34,938 bases of DNA from Branchiostoma floridae (GCF_000003815.2 NC_049997.1:2995702-3030639); one strand, 5' to 3'. Shown: positions 1-9,339, counted from the stretch's first letter. Program-made: numbers and translations. The notes: a model not told the origin generated them from the letters alone.

Positions 1-480
1 ATAAAAACCAGCCCCGTTCGAAGACTGCAATGGAGTCTAAGTTTTCAGGGCGTTCTTTTTTTTTTTCATTAAAGCTTCTTTCGAATTTAATTCTCCTCGG
101 TAACCTTTCTCCTGGGGTAATCGTCTTGGCCGGCAAATACGGTTTTGCTCGAGATTGTGGATAAATTGTTATATGCAATTGTCACACGTTCGGCTTGTCT
201 TGATTCCCATTCTTATAACACAGAATCTGATACTAGCTCTATGTGTCTAGTCCAAAATAGACTCAAATAACCTAAATTGTCATTTGTGCTATAGGGTTCA
301 AATGAAGTGACAAAGAACATTGCCCCAGACGGTCATATGAACCGTTTGCGTCGCCGTAATAACCATTTCTGGATTCCATTTTCAATGTCAAATCGGAAGA
401 TTCCATTTTCCATATTTTTCGTTTGTAAAGCTGCCCAGAAAACTTCTTCAGAAGAATCGAGTTCACTTCTTTCTTTTCAG
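1..480. other. 5' edge: intron of proline-racemase-like copy 1
   Basis: No gene or RNA is supported here. The stretch ends in a pyrimidine-rich tract and CAG at 478-480, the acceptor of the next exon, so at least its right part is intron 1 of the gene whose first exon lies left of the window. Short reading frames over 272-636 are out of frame with the downstream homologous exon. Confidence 0.6.
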
Positions 481-2260
481 ATTCCACAGTGTTCCTGCGT
501 TTGTCTTTGCGCTCGACCAAGAAGTCGACGTTCCCAACTATGGACGGGTGAAGGTAGACATCGCCTCCGGAGGGGCGTTCTACGCCTTTCTCCCCGACAG
601 CTCTCTGGGGCTAGATCTCCGTACAGCTCCTATTGAAACCGTGAGAAGCGCAGCTATAGCAGTGACAGAAGCCGTGAGGAAGGCAGTGAAGTTGCGCCAC
701 CCGGAGCACCCGGACATGGCGTACTTGGACGGGACGATCATAACGGACGGGCGGGACGAGTACGACGAGACGCCGACGGTTCACACCAGTGTGTTCGGTG
801 GGACGTTCGTGGACCGGTCACCGTGTGGATCGGGTACAACAGCAAGAGTTGCTATACTGGTGAGATAAAAGATAAAAAGAAGAAGAGCCTCTCTCACTCA
901 ATCCTCTTCTGAAGAAATCTTCCACTTGGTCCAGTCTCCCGCTTCTCTCAGTGTTTCGTCGAAGGAGAAGCCACTCTCCCTCGCTCCTCTTTTCTCAGTT
1001 TCTTTTGTTACGCTTCTGGATCTTTATGTGGTGCTACTCTCTGTATGATTTCTGGTGGCATGCGACAATTATGACCCAACCATCCCCAGCGTGATTCTAT
1101 TTTCCTATCAACTAGCAGGAGACCTGTCTTGTTGGCGTAGATTTTGGTCTGAAATTATATTGATAAAAAAGTCTGGTGTAAATATGTGTTTTTAAAACAG
1201 TTGCGTTTTAGTACGTTGTTCCAGAGTCTGTAGATGTTAATTTTCAAACTATTATTATTTATGTTGGTGCTATTCCACACTGTTCTGGGGGATTGGAAAA
1301 CTTGGGTTGCTTTACTGGAGGACTTTTATCATCTTTTGAGGACTGCAGTGAATTTCATGTCAAATAACGCCAGAACGGCTTATGCTACCAAATTTGGTAA
1401 GTTTTCCTAAAATTTAGTTGGCAACAAGTTCACAGTTTGGAAAATATTACGATTTGTCGTGTTGCCATGGCAACCGTTTGTTAATCGGCATTTTTGCCGA
1501 AAATCGCTAATTTCGATTCTAACAATATATTTTTTAAAGTTTATTTGCTATATTATTGCTTTTTTTACTACATGAATAAAATTTTGTTATCTAGAATATC
1601 TTTCATAATTAAATATGAATGAATTATGCTAATTTGATGACGCAATCGGCCAAAATCCAAGATGGTGGACCATATGACCAGATCAAGAATAACTAGCTTA
1701 CTATCCCTTGAAACTACCTGGTATATATATTCATCATAATATGTTTAAATGAACATTTCAGTCTATGTCCATTGTCTTTTGCCATAATTTGCTGCAAAAA
1801 AATGTATTTTTGAAAACTCAAGGTGCTGGATATAAGATGGTGAAGCCCAACTGGATATCTTAGATATGCATGACGTCATTTTCTGACGTCAATTTGACGG
1901 CATTGAAGTTTCTATTGGCAACACAAGTAGTAGCAAACATTATTTTTCTGTTATCTGCACTTCCTATACACTTCACATAGAGCATGAATTATCGTTGACT
2001 AATCAACATAGAGTAGAAATTTCACCATTTTTTTCGTTTGTTTTCAGCACCGCCGTGGGCAGCTCGACCTGTCCAAAGCGCGTCAGTTCGCGAGCGGCCC
2101 CACGGGCTCGGTGATGACGGGCCGGCCGGTGAGAGAGACCAGGTGGGGAGAGTTCGACGCTGTGATCGTGGAAGTGGCGGGAAATGCGTACTACACCGGA
2201 ACCGCAGAGTTTACAGTCGAGCCGGACGACCCACTGAAAGATGGCTTCCTCGTCAAGTGA
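481..2260 (+). CDS. Proline racemase / hydroxyproline epimerase-like, copy 1 (exons 2-3, 5' partial)
   Basis: Two exons are visible: 481-859 (379 nt, enters in phase 2, leaves in phase 0) and 2048-2260 (71 codons with TGA). Both are bounded by AG/GT. They encode the C-terminal two thirds of a proline-racemase-superfamily enzyme; the family interconverts proline or hydroxyproline stereoisomers, or dehydrates trans-3-hydroxyproline. The exon-2 protein carries VDIASGGAFYA and the second active-site motif DRSPCGSGTTAR. The Cys in that motif is the second racemase catalytic residue; animal trans-3-hydroxyproline dehydratases have Thr there. The protein ends DGFLVK-stop. Exon 1 with the first Cys should lie left of the window. 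Copy 2, 4.9 kb downstream in the same orientation, is highly similar, so this is a tandem pair. The frame is open with no lesion. Substrate cannot be decided from sequence. Confidence 0.9.
860..2047 (+). other. Intron 2 of copy 1, with repeat-like AT-rich DNA
   Basis: A 1188-bp intron. Its first ~100 bp match the same intron of copy 2, then the copies diverge where a MITE sits in copy 2. The interior holds a perfect palindrome GTTGCCATGGCAAC at 1461-1474 and two TGACGTCA octamers at 1871-1878 and 1884-1891. No coding potential is seen. Confidence 0.6.
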
Positions 2261-2570
2261 TTGTCGTGTTCTATACGACTGTTAAGGAGGGCCGCACTTC
2301 CATTTTTCTGTCGTTACACTCTTTTCATCAACTTTTATCGTCATCACTGGAGCTGTTTTGTTTCACACGAGTTTCTATAAAGGATGACAAGCTGAAAAAT
2401 GACTTCCTTGTGAAATGATTGTAAAACTACTTAAAGGTTGTTAGGAAAGGCCACTCTCCTCATTTTTAGACCAACAACTGGAACATTTTTTCAGTCGTTA
2501 TACTACCATTTCCTATCAACTTTTGTTGTACCAACAATTATTCTTACTATATTGTTTTACACGAGTTCCT
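2231..2570 (+). repeat. Tandemly repeated 3' end of copy 1
   Basis: The last coding block (ending at 2260) recurs in diverged form ending at 2418, where it reads DDKLKNDFLVK-stop against DDPLKDGFLVK-stop upstream. The intervening DNA is also repeated as roughly 160-bp units: a cytosine-rich stretch, a CGTTA-ACT block, TATCAACTTTT and a TTGTTT.ACACGAGTT block appear in both. A similar layout exists after copy 2, so the duplication predates the gene duplication. Confidence 0.7.
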
Positions 2571-2732
2571 TTTCTTATATCTTCTAGAGAAATGTGCAAT
2601 TTGATTCATTACTACATGAGGTATAAATAATCATACAATCCTTTGATATTATCTGTAGCGGAAGTTTTCTTTATACATGGGCAATGCTCACATTGGATAA
2701 ATGTGTATTACAACATTGTCTATCTTTTGACG

Positions 2733-2736
<4 letters not shown>

Positions 2737-2803
<67 letters not shown>
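2737..2803. repeat. (AC)n microsatellite, about 33 units
   Basis: An uninterrupted AC run directly abutting the 5' truncation point of a LINE fragment. Confidence 0.98.
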
Positions 2804-2807
<4 letters not shown>

Positions 2808-3063
2808 TACCGACCTAGGATTGATTTGTTCAAAAATTCGTACTTTCCCAGAACTATCGTAGATTGGAATTTGTTATCACCAAGTACAGTAGGGGCATCT
2901 TCTCTGCGTAGTTTTAAAGAACGCTTGCAGATGAATGTGCAAAAGCTAGGTGTGACGGGTCGTTCGGTGTGATATAACTGCTGCCGCGCCGCGTGCCTGC
3001 GAAGCTGGTGTGTTACGCCGAACGGCGGTTATACCTGCTATATAGATACAGATACAGAAATAA
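2804..3063 (+). mobile_element. 5'-truncated LINE 3' end (CR1/L2-like tail)
   Basis: The frame from the microsatellite to the stop near 2972 encodes a typical non-LTR reverse-transcriptase C-terminus, with FKNSYFPRTIVDWN followed by SLRSFKERL. The 3' UTR carries a GC-rich inverted segment (GCCGAACGGCGG) and ends in an ATACAG tandem repeat before an A-rich tail, the usual end structure of CR1/L2-type LINEs. Only the last ~55 codons remain. Clade is an inference from the motif and tail. Confidence 0.8.
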
Positions 3064-3254
3064 AAAGAATTGAACAGTAATTGTGATGGTTTGAGAACAC
3101 ACACGTTCTATTACTGTGCATTTCTTTCAACTTAAATAAAAAGAATGAAAGCATGGTTACTTAATCTTAGGACCTAGAGCCTTAAGTCCTTTATACTGGG
3201 CACGAGCATGTGCTCTTCCTGAGATAACAGTTACTCAAGCAACTCCCCTATGAT
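3064..3254. other. Spacer without recognised gene
   Basis: No reading frame or RNA is supported. The stretch ends in ATGAT (3250-3254), the left target-site duplication of the next element. Confidence 0.5.
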
Positions 3255-3433
3255 CAGGGGTGCCTAAGCATTTGCACGAACCCTATGAAATAATTTATTC
3301 GTACGAATATTGTGTGATACACACGAATCACTATGCGAAAACGCACGAATATTATGAATTCGCACGAATCACTATGCAAAAACGCACGAATATTATACAT
3401 TCGCACGAATCACTATGTGATTCACACGACCTT

Positions 3434-3533
3434 NNNNNNNNNNNNNNNNNNNNNNNNNNNNNNNNNNNNNNNNNNNNNNNNNNNNNNNNNNNNNNNNNNN
3501 NNNNNNNNNNNNNNNNNNNNNNNNNNNNNNNNN
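3434..3533. other. Assembly gap (100 N)
   Basis: Gap of conventional unknown size between the left arm of the hAT-like element and the end of a MITE. Confidence 0.99.
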
Positions 3534-3555
3534 TTCTTGATTTGTAAACGGGGCT
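3534..3555. mobile_element. Terminus of a palindromic MITE (family with 6826-7006)
   Basis: The first bases after the gap, TTCTTGATTTGTAAACGGGG followed by CT, are the reverse complement of the left end of the MITE at 6826. The rest of this copy is hidden in the gap. The following TAA may be its target duplication. Confidence 0.7.
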
Positions 3556-3897
3556 TAAGGAAGAAGAAGTCCATCTCTTGCTTCGCTTTCATCAGCTCAC
3601 ATCCGTATTCCCGTTAGGTCGGTCCACACGTGCGTACATACACATGTATACAATTCCGTTTGAGGTTCGTATGGAAGTCTCAGCCAGGCTCCACAACTTG
3701 CTGGAAAATGATAGAAATTTGCCAAGTATTGCCAAATAACATCCCAGACGACTTAGCTGGGTCACAAACCGTACTGCTAGATAACCTAGTACAAATGTAC
3801 CTCATTGAACTGCCCCTTCACTTTGAACAAAAATCATCATTTAATAACTAACGAACATATAGCACAATTTCTAAACTCCACGTAGACCTTGCGCAGT

Positions 3898-3997
3898 NNN
3901 NNNNNNNNNNNNNNNNNNNNNNNNNNNNNNNNNNNNNNNNNNNNNNNNNNNNNNNNNNNNNNNNNNNNNNNNNNNNNNNNNNNNNNNNNNNNNNNNN
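3898..3997. other. Assembly gap (100 N)
   Basis: Second gap inside the hAT-like element. The DNA between the gaps (3556-3897) shows no recognisable gene. Confidence 0.99.
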
Positions 3998-4554
3998 AAC
4001 GGCGGCCGGAGGAGGCATGATTTTGAGCGTTTCTACCCGTGATATTTATATTTCAAGGCATGGAATGGACATTTACCGTCGCAAAGATGTATTTTATAGA
4101 CTGTGAGCTACTGTTTTGCTTCATTTCGGTGTGTTAACATCGTATTTTCCGTCGCCGCCGATCGAAGCCGCCATCTTGAAAATCCCGCTCCGTCTGTCAC
4201 GTGACCCCGACAGTGGTGGCGCAATTTCGCATAAGGATCGTGCAAATCTCATAAGGTTCGTGTGAATCACATAGTAATTCGTGCGAATTTCATAATATTC
4301 GTGCGTTTTTGCATAGTGATTCGTGCGAATTTCATAATATTCGTGCGTTTTCGCATAGTGATTCGTGTGTATCACATAATATTGGTACGAATTTCATAGG
4401 GTTCGTGCAAATGCTTAGGCACCCCTGATGATTACTGAGGAAAGGCAGCGAACACTATCTTAAATGTCTGACAGTATCCCGTGGCCCAAAATGTTGCTTG
4501 ATTAACTGTTCATTTGCGTATCTTATTTTTAAAAATACTTTAATCAGGTTGGTA

Positions 4555-4796
4555 GATCATAGGACATAAGGGTTTTCTTTTATACAACCAGTTTTTCTTA
4601 CAACAAAACGAAAATTTGGGGCTGTTTCGATGACTGTCAGACATCGGCTTTTAACTGGAGTTCTGCTTCTCGCCGCTATATGTAGCCGATGTAGGTGGCG
4701 CTTTTACGGCAGAACTCCAGTTGGAAGCTCTGAGGAAGATGTCTGACAGGTGAGAAAAAATGGTTGTGTAAAAGAAAACTCTTATGTCCTCGATCC
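4555..4796. repeat. ~240-bp near-palindrome (snap-back MITE candidate)
   Basis: The left arm begins near GATCATAGGACATAAGGG and the right arm ends with its near complement CTTATGTCCTCGATC. A second inner pair, GACTGTCAGACATC..AACTGGAGTTCTGC against GCAGAACTCCAGTT..GATGTCTGACAG, makes most of the unit self-complementary. No protein is encoded. The superfamily is not determined. Confidence 0.75.
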
Positions 4797-4817
4797 CATG
4801 GTGTGACTCGCTTCTAA

Positions 4818-5235
4818 TACCCCCTTTCCACTAAGACGGCGCTCTCGCGGCGCTCTCTCTGCGACCTCAAATTGGGAAGAGCGCGGTGAGAGCGCAACGG
4901 GATCGCAAAGGTCGCCATGGGAGCGCGCAGAGAGCGCGGTGGGAGCGCCATGGTCGTAAAACGTAAAAGATGACTTCAAAGATACCAAAATACACTACAC
5001 GTCAAAAGATTCGTTCTTTATCTCTGAAATTCGTTGAGTAATCTTTCGAATCTTTGCTAGTTCATAAAAAGATGCTGACATTTGAGTTTTTCGTCGCTGT
5101 GAGAGCGCGCTGGGGTCGCCGGAGAGATTCCACTAGAGCAGCTTTTTCTGGCGTCGCGGCGCTCTCACCGCGCTCTGGCCAATTTTCCATCGCAGCGAGA
5201 GCGCCGTGAGAGCGCCGTCAAGTGGAAAGGGGGCC
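4818..5235. mobile_element. PIF/Harbinger-like MITE, 418 bp, TSD TAA
   Basis: Inverted termini have the core CCCCCTTTCCACT, with flanking TAA at 4815-4817 and 5236-5238. GAGCGC/GCGCTC-rich subterminal blocks surround an AT-rich centre. It is the reverse-complement relative of the 1258-bp element at 33198-34455, of which it lacks about 660 bp. The last base is about 230 bp upstream of the copy-2 start codon. A 3-bp TAA duplication fits PIF/Harbinger. Confidence 0.85.
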
Positions 5236-5464
5236 TAACTACACGTTCGAGGCCGGTGTATTGTGTCGTCAATCTCGTCGATCAGGTTTTCGATGTAGGT
5301 GAGTGTCATTGTGTGTCTGGTTCCTTTGTTTGTTATGCCGAGGGGTCTAACTCTTATCTCCTTAACGGCGAATGACATAGCTCTATGCGTCACTGAAGGA
5401 CAATTAGCAAATGCAATCAGATCGTCTTTTATCGATAACATCTGACTAGGTAAGGGTGTCCAAA

Positions 5465-7321
5465 ATGGCCGAAACAAACCAACAGGTAACCATTTCTGAC
5501 TCCAAATCGCCTCCGTTTGTCATCAAAACCGTCGAGATGCACACAGGCGGTGAACCTGTACGAATCATCACCGACGGATACCCTAAAATCGAGGCGAAAA
5601 CCATCCTAGAGAAGCGAGCCTACGTTCGGGACAACCTGGACGTTTTTCGGAAGAGGTTGATGTGGGAGCCGAGAGGCCACTATGACATGTACGGGGCCTT
5701 GTTGGTCGAGCCAGACGACAAAAACGCGGACATCGGCGTGCTTTTCATGGAAAACAAGGGCTATAGCACCATGTGTGGACATGCTAGTATCGGGCTGGGG
5801 CGTTACGTGGTAGACAGTGGCATAGTTACCGCGACAAGCCCTCAGACAGAAGTTGTTCTCCAGTGCCCGACCGGCCCCGTGAAAATGTGGGTCGATTATC
5901 AAGACGGAAAAAGTGGGCGTGTCAGGTAAGCCAGGCTTTGCTGTTGTTCTATAATCTCCTTGCCAAAGCTAAGTCTTTACACATGTAGCCACGTAACTAA
6001 AACAATGGCCTCAAAGAAAAAGAAGAGTTTTTCTCTGAAATATTGCTTCCCATTGTGAGCTTTTGTTGAGACTTAGGAGATTTCAATCAGACTGAAATCA
6101 CTTGTTCAAACTAAGGTTCAAATCTACCACTCCCGTTTACCCTTGTACTGGATTTTCCCCTCTGGCGTTCCACTTGAAATTTCATTCAAATGGGCTTACT
6201 GGTGACATGGCTTGAGTTCCCTGATGTATATGGCCACCTTTAAACCTCTTACAAACTAGTCCTGTTCAGTGTCCAGTATTCTGGCTTTGTCCAGTGAGAC
6301 GGTATGGTCTTTGTAAGACTTGAATTTACTTTCTTTCAGATTCCACAGTGTTCCAGCGTTTGTCTTTGCGCTCGACCAAGAAGTCGACGTTCCTAAGTAT
6401 GGGCGCGTGAAGGTAGACATCGCTTCCGGAGGAGCGTTCTACGCCATTCTCCCTGACCGTTCTCTCGGGCTAGATATCCGTACAGCTCCTGTTCAAGCCG
6501 TCAGGAACGCCGCCACAGCAGTGACAGAAGCCGTGAAGAAGGCCGTGCCGTTACGCCACCCGGAGCACCCGGACCTGGCGTTCCTGTACAGGACGATCAT
6601 AACAGACGGGCGGGACGAGTACGACCCGACGCCGACGGTTCACACCAGTGTGTACGGTGATGCGTCCGCAGACCGGTCTCCGTGTGGGTCGGGAACAACG
6701 GCAAGAGTTTCTGTAATGGTGAGATAAAGGACAAAAAGAAAAAGAGTCTCTGTCATTCTCACTCAATCCTCCTCTGAAGAAGTCCTTCCACTTGGCCCAG
6801 CCTGTCGCTTCTCTCAGTGCTTTAAAGCCCCGTTTACAAATCAAGAATTTAGCTCGGCCGAGTTGTCAGCGAGCTCTAAATTACGAGGAGGTATGACCCT
6901 AATACCGACAAAGAAACTTTGCCATTTGTTCGTAGGCATCAGATTCATGCCTCCTCGTAATTAGAGCTCGCGTGACAACTCGGCCGAGCTAAATTCTTGA
7001 TTTGTANNNNNNNNNNNNNNNNNNNNNNNNNNNNNNNNNNNNNNNNNNNNNNNNNNNNNNNNNNNNNNNNNNNNNNNNNNNNNNNNNNNNNNNNNNNNNN
7101 NNNNNNCGCCGGGGCCAGCTCGACCTGTCCAAAGCGCGTCAGTTTCGCGAGCGGCCCCACGGGCTTCGGTGATGAACGGGCCGGCCGGTGAGAGAGACCA
7201 GGTGGGGAGAGTTCCGACGCTGTGATCGTGGAAGTGGCGGGAAATGCGTACTACACCGGAACCGCAGAGTTTACAGTCGAGCCGGACGACCCGATGAAAG
7301 ATGGCTTTCCTTGTCAAGTGA
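5465..7321 (+). CDS. Proline racemase / hydroxyproline epimerase-like, copy 2 (three exons)
   Basis: Exons: 5465-5925, 6340-6718 and 7107-7321 (its first codon and acceptor are lost in the gap). The chosen ATG at 5465 has A at -3 and G at +4; an upstream GTG is not a plausible start. The phases fit (461+379+213 nt by analogy with copy 1), giving 350 residues, the usual family length of about 350. Motifs: HTGGEPVR (26-33); MCGHAS with Cys104 and His106; DRSPCGSGT with Asp265 and Cys269. The Cys104/Cys269 pair is that of racemases and epimerases acting by two-base proton exchange; trans-3-hydroxyproline dehydratases keep the first Cys but have Thr for the second. No signal peptide or membrane segment is seen, so it is probably cytosolic. 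Exon 3 as assembled has five single-base insertions against copy 1 (near 7143, 7166, 7175, 7213 and 7307) that break the frame; their nature and nearness to the gap suggest base-call error rather than a pseudogene. Confidence 0.9.
6826..7006. mobile_element. Palindromic MITE in intron 2 of copy 2, cut by gap
   Basis: The left arm (6826-6891) runs from AGCCCCGTTTACAAATC through TTTAGCTCGGCCGAG; the right arm (6950-7006) is its reverse complement and reaches the gap at GATTTGTA. About 55 bp of unique centre lies between. Left-flank TTTAA allows a TAA or TTAA target duplication. The same intron of copy 1 has no such insert. Confidence 0.85.
7007..7106. other. Assembly gap (100 N)
   Basis: Gap of unknown size beginning inside the right arm of the MITE and ending at the first codons of exon 3. 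Confidence 0.99.
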
Positions 7322-7490
7322 TTGTCGTGTTCTATACGACAGTAGAAGGGTCAAGTGCACGTTTCAATTTTTCTGTCGTTTCTCTCTCTTCCATCAAGTT
7401 TTTTTGTCATCACTGTTTCGTTTGACACAAGTTCTTATATATAGAGAACGACCAGCTGAAAGATGGCTTCCTTGTCAAGTGATTGTCAGC
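7322..7490 (+). repeat. Duplicated 3' tail of copy 2
   Basis: Downstream of the stop (7319-7321) a second, nearly identical coding tail reads NDQLKDGFLVK-stop, with its TGA at 7480-7482, preceded by an AG in TATATATAGAG. Spacing between the two stops (161 bp) matches that in copy 1 (158 bp). It may be a relic or an alternative terminal exon. Confidence 0.65.
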
Positions 7491-7607
7491 GTATTATCAT
7501 ATAGCCAGACGACGTCGACCAATCCGAAGGCTCCGTTTTCCCCAGGTTATAAATATCCGATAACCTACCCGCATCCGGGGTATAGGTCTCGTTCTCATGG
7601 TATTGTC

Positions 7608-8615
7608 TAATCTCCGAGAAGAACCTATGGTAGCATATACACCAGACTGTGCCAGCTGATAGCCTGTCAGCAGACGCTCTTTTGTGTCAATTTGACTTAG
7701 ATGCATTAGGTGCTAATCGCTGGGCGTCTGGAGTTCGTAAGACGCTAGAGGAATGTGGTTTTGGCTATGTTTGGCATTCACCCATGTCATTTGTTTTAAA
7801 TCCCTCTCAGATTATCTCATCCATTCACCAACGTCTCAAAGACATGTACTTCCAATCTCTCACAACAGAAATGCGTAATAACAACAAATTACGCACATAT
7901 AGATTACTCAAAACGTCTTACCACGAGGAGAAATGTCTTAGTATCCCAAACACTCGACATAAAACAGCCATCACAAAACTCCATGTTAGTTCACACAGAC
8001 TGCATGTTGAAAAAGGTAGACATAATTGCATTCCTCTCCAGCAAAGAATTTGTCAATATTGTAACTTGAACAAGATAGAAGACGAGTGTCATTTTATTGT
8101 TGACTGTTCACTATACAACGATGAGAGAAATATCTTCTTCAAATGTGTACAAAATAAGTTCCCATGCTTTATGCATTTAAATAGCACTGAAAAATTTACA
8201 TTTCTAGTGCAATTAGACAAACCATGTATTCTAAACTCCACCTGCAACTACATTTACAACCGTATAAAGAAGAGAGAAGAGGTTGAACCTATACATACTA
8301 GTAGTAGTACTAGTATACTTTAGACTTTGTAGTTCCAGTCATGTATCACAGTTTACACAGATTGTACTTAGAATCACTATGAGATGTACCCTATTCACAT
8401 TGGCCTGTACTTAGCTTGCTAGAAAAGCAAAAACGTACAATAAAGGTCTTCATTCATTAAAAGATAGTATCAAAAGCTGACAGAGGTGAGTGATGTCGGC
8501 TTAGGAGTGTATTTTGCTACCGGGGGCAAATTGACTACACTTGGCTGACTACACTCCTTGGTCAGTTTGGTACTATCTTATGCTATATGCCATAGTAGGA
8601 TCTGCTTGGAGATTA
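7608..8615. mobile_element. MULE-type MITE copy i, interrupted by a LINE; 9-bp TSD
   Basis: Termini are TAATCTCC and GGAGATTA, flanked by identical 9-mers GGTATTGTC at 7599-7607 and 8616-8624. MITE sequence is present at 7608-7635 and 8461-8615; the middle is a LINE insertion. It shares the AGTTTGGTACTAT block and terminal GATCTGCTTGGAGAT with copies at 12430 and 34179. A 9-bp duplication is characteristic of Mutator-like elements. Confidence 0.88.
7636..8460 (+). mobile_element. 5'-truncated LINE with open C-terminal frame
   Basis: An open frame from about 7649 to 8323 encodes the region after the reverse-transcriptase palm of a non-LTR retrotransposon. It has a zinc-knuckle-like CQYC..IEDECHFIVDC motif, then a YIYNRIKKRE tail. 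The 3' end has CAATAAAG and a TTCATTCATTAAA tail. No stop or frameshift interrupts the ~220 codons, so the insertion is fairly young. It lies inside the MITE above. Confidence 0.8.
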
Positions 8616-8624
8616 GGTATTGTC

Positions 8625-9339
8625 AACAATCAGCTAGAAGGAATCTTACAACACCTTGGGAACGAGAGCCACCAAAATGGCGCCGCGATTCAAAGACGAA
8701 TAAAACGTAGAAATCGATCGCATATGTACAAACAGTGGCATTTCGGCTGGTCTAGGAAGCGTTGGTGAGATTTAATCGCACAGTCACTCAGTTTAGAAAC
8801 AATCCGGCCGGGCAAACAAGAAAAAGCGACGGACAAACAAAAACTGGATCTAGAGTATGGGCTGCTATATGATATAACAAGTAAATATGCCCTCCAAAAC
8901 TGAGTCATCTCGGCTAGACATATGATGGTAATTGGTAATATGGTAATTACGTTAATGAACCGCTTTATTTGCTTAGGTGTATACGGTGCCATAATTCTCT
9001 ATACCATTGTTTAAAGCGGTGACGGATATGCGGGGGCAATAGTCGCAACAGGTGAATATTCATGTGACATAGTTACATTATGCATTTAATTCGGATCTGT
9101 TTCTTTAGATATAAAACACACTACAGGTAAATGTTTTGATAGCAGGAACTTTTTAATTATTTTCTGGTGTTTCGGGATTTTGAAGATTAAAAGGTGCATT
9201 TTATATAGTAGACATGGACTCCCGCTCTGTTTCGTCCTCAACATATATTATGATATACAATTAATGTGAGTAAAAAATAGAATAAGCACGTGAACAAGAA
9301 CTGCTGTTTCTCGGATATGTTTTCGCATTTCTGATGGAT
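8625..9339. other. Gene-free spacer
   Basis: No supported gene. CCAAAATGGCGCCGC at about 8672 resembles a YY1 motif but has no transcript context. Small frames at 8541-8992 and 9248-9547 show no family similarity, apart from the LINE frame described separately. Confidence 0.5.

Larger units (their letters stand above)
3255..4427. mobile_element. Non-autonomous hAT-like DNA transposon with ~180-bp inverted ends
   Basis: The left end begins CAGGGGTGCCTAAGC and the right end is its reverse complement. They are flanked by a 5-bp direct repeat ATGAT at 3250-3254 and 4428-4432. The inverted arms (3255-3433 and about 4220-4427) each contain several ~40-bp subrepeats built on CACGAAT..CTATG and GCACGAATATTATG. 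CAGGGGTG termini are typical of hAT elements; a 5-bp rather than 8-bp duplication is less usual. Two assembly gaps and a fragment of another MITE lie inside. No transposase is seen; small open frames at 3260-3617 and 4121-4375 are products of the subrepeats. Confidence 0.8.

Noticed and set aside
5456-5464. Upstream GTG as start of the racemase copy 2
   Set aside because: Eukaryotic context; the ATG at 5465 has a good Kozak setting and gives the family length.
7107-7321. Pseudogene call for racemase copy 2
   Set aside because: All frame breaks are one-base insertions near a contig end; exons 1-2 are intact.
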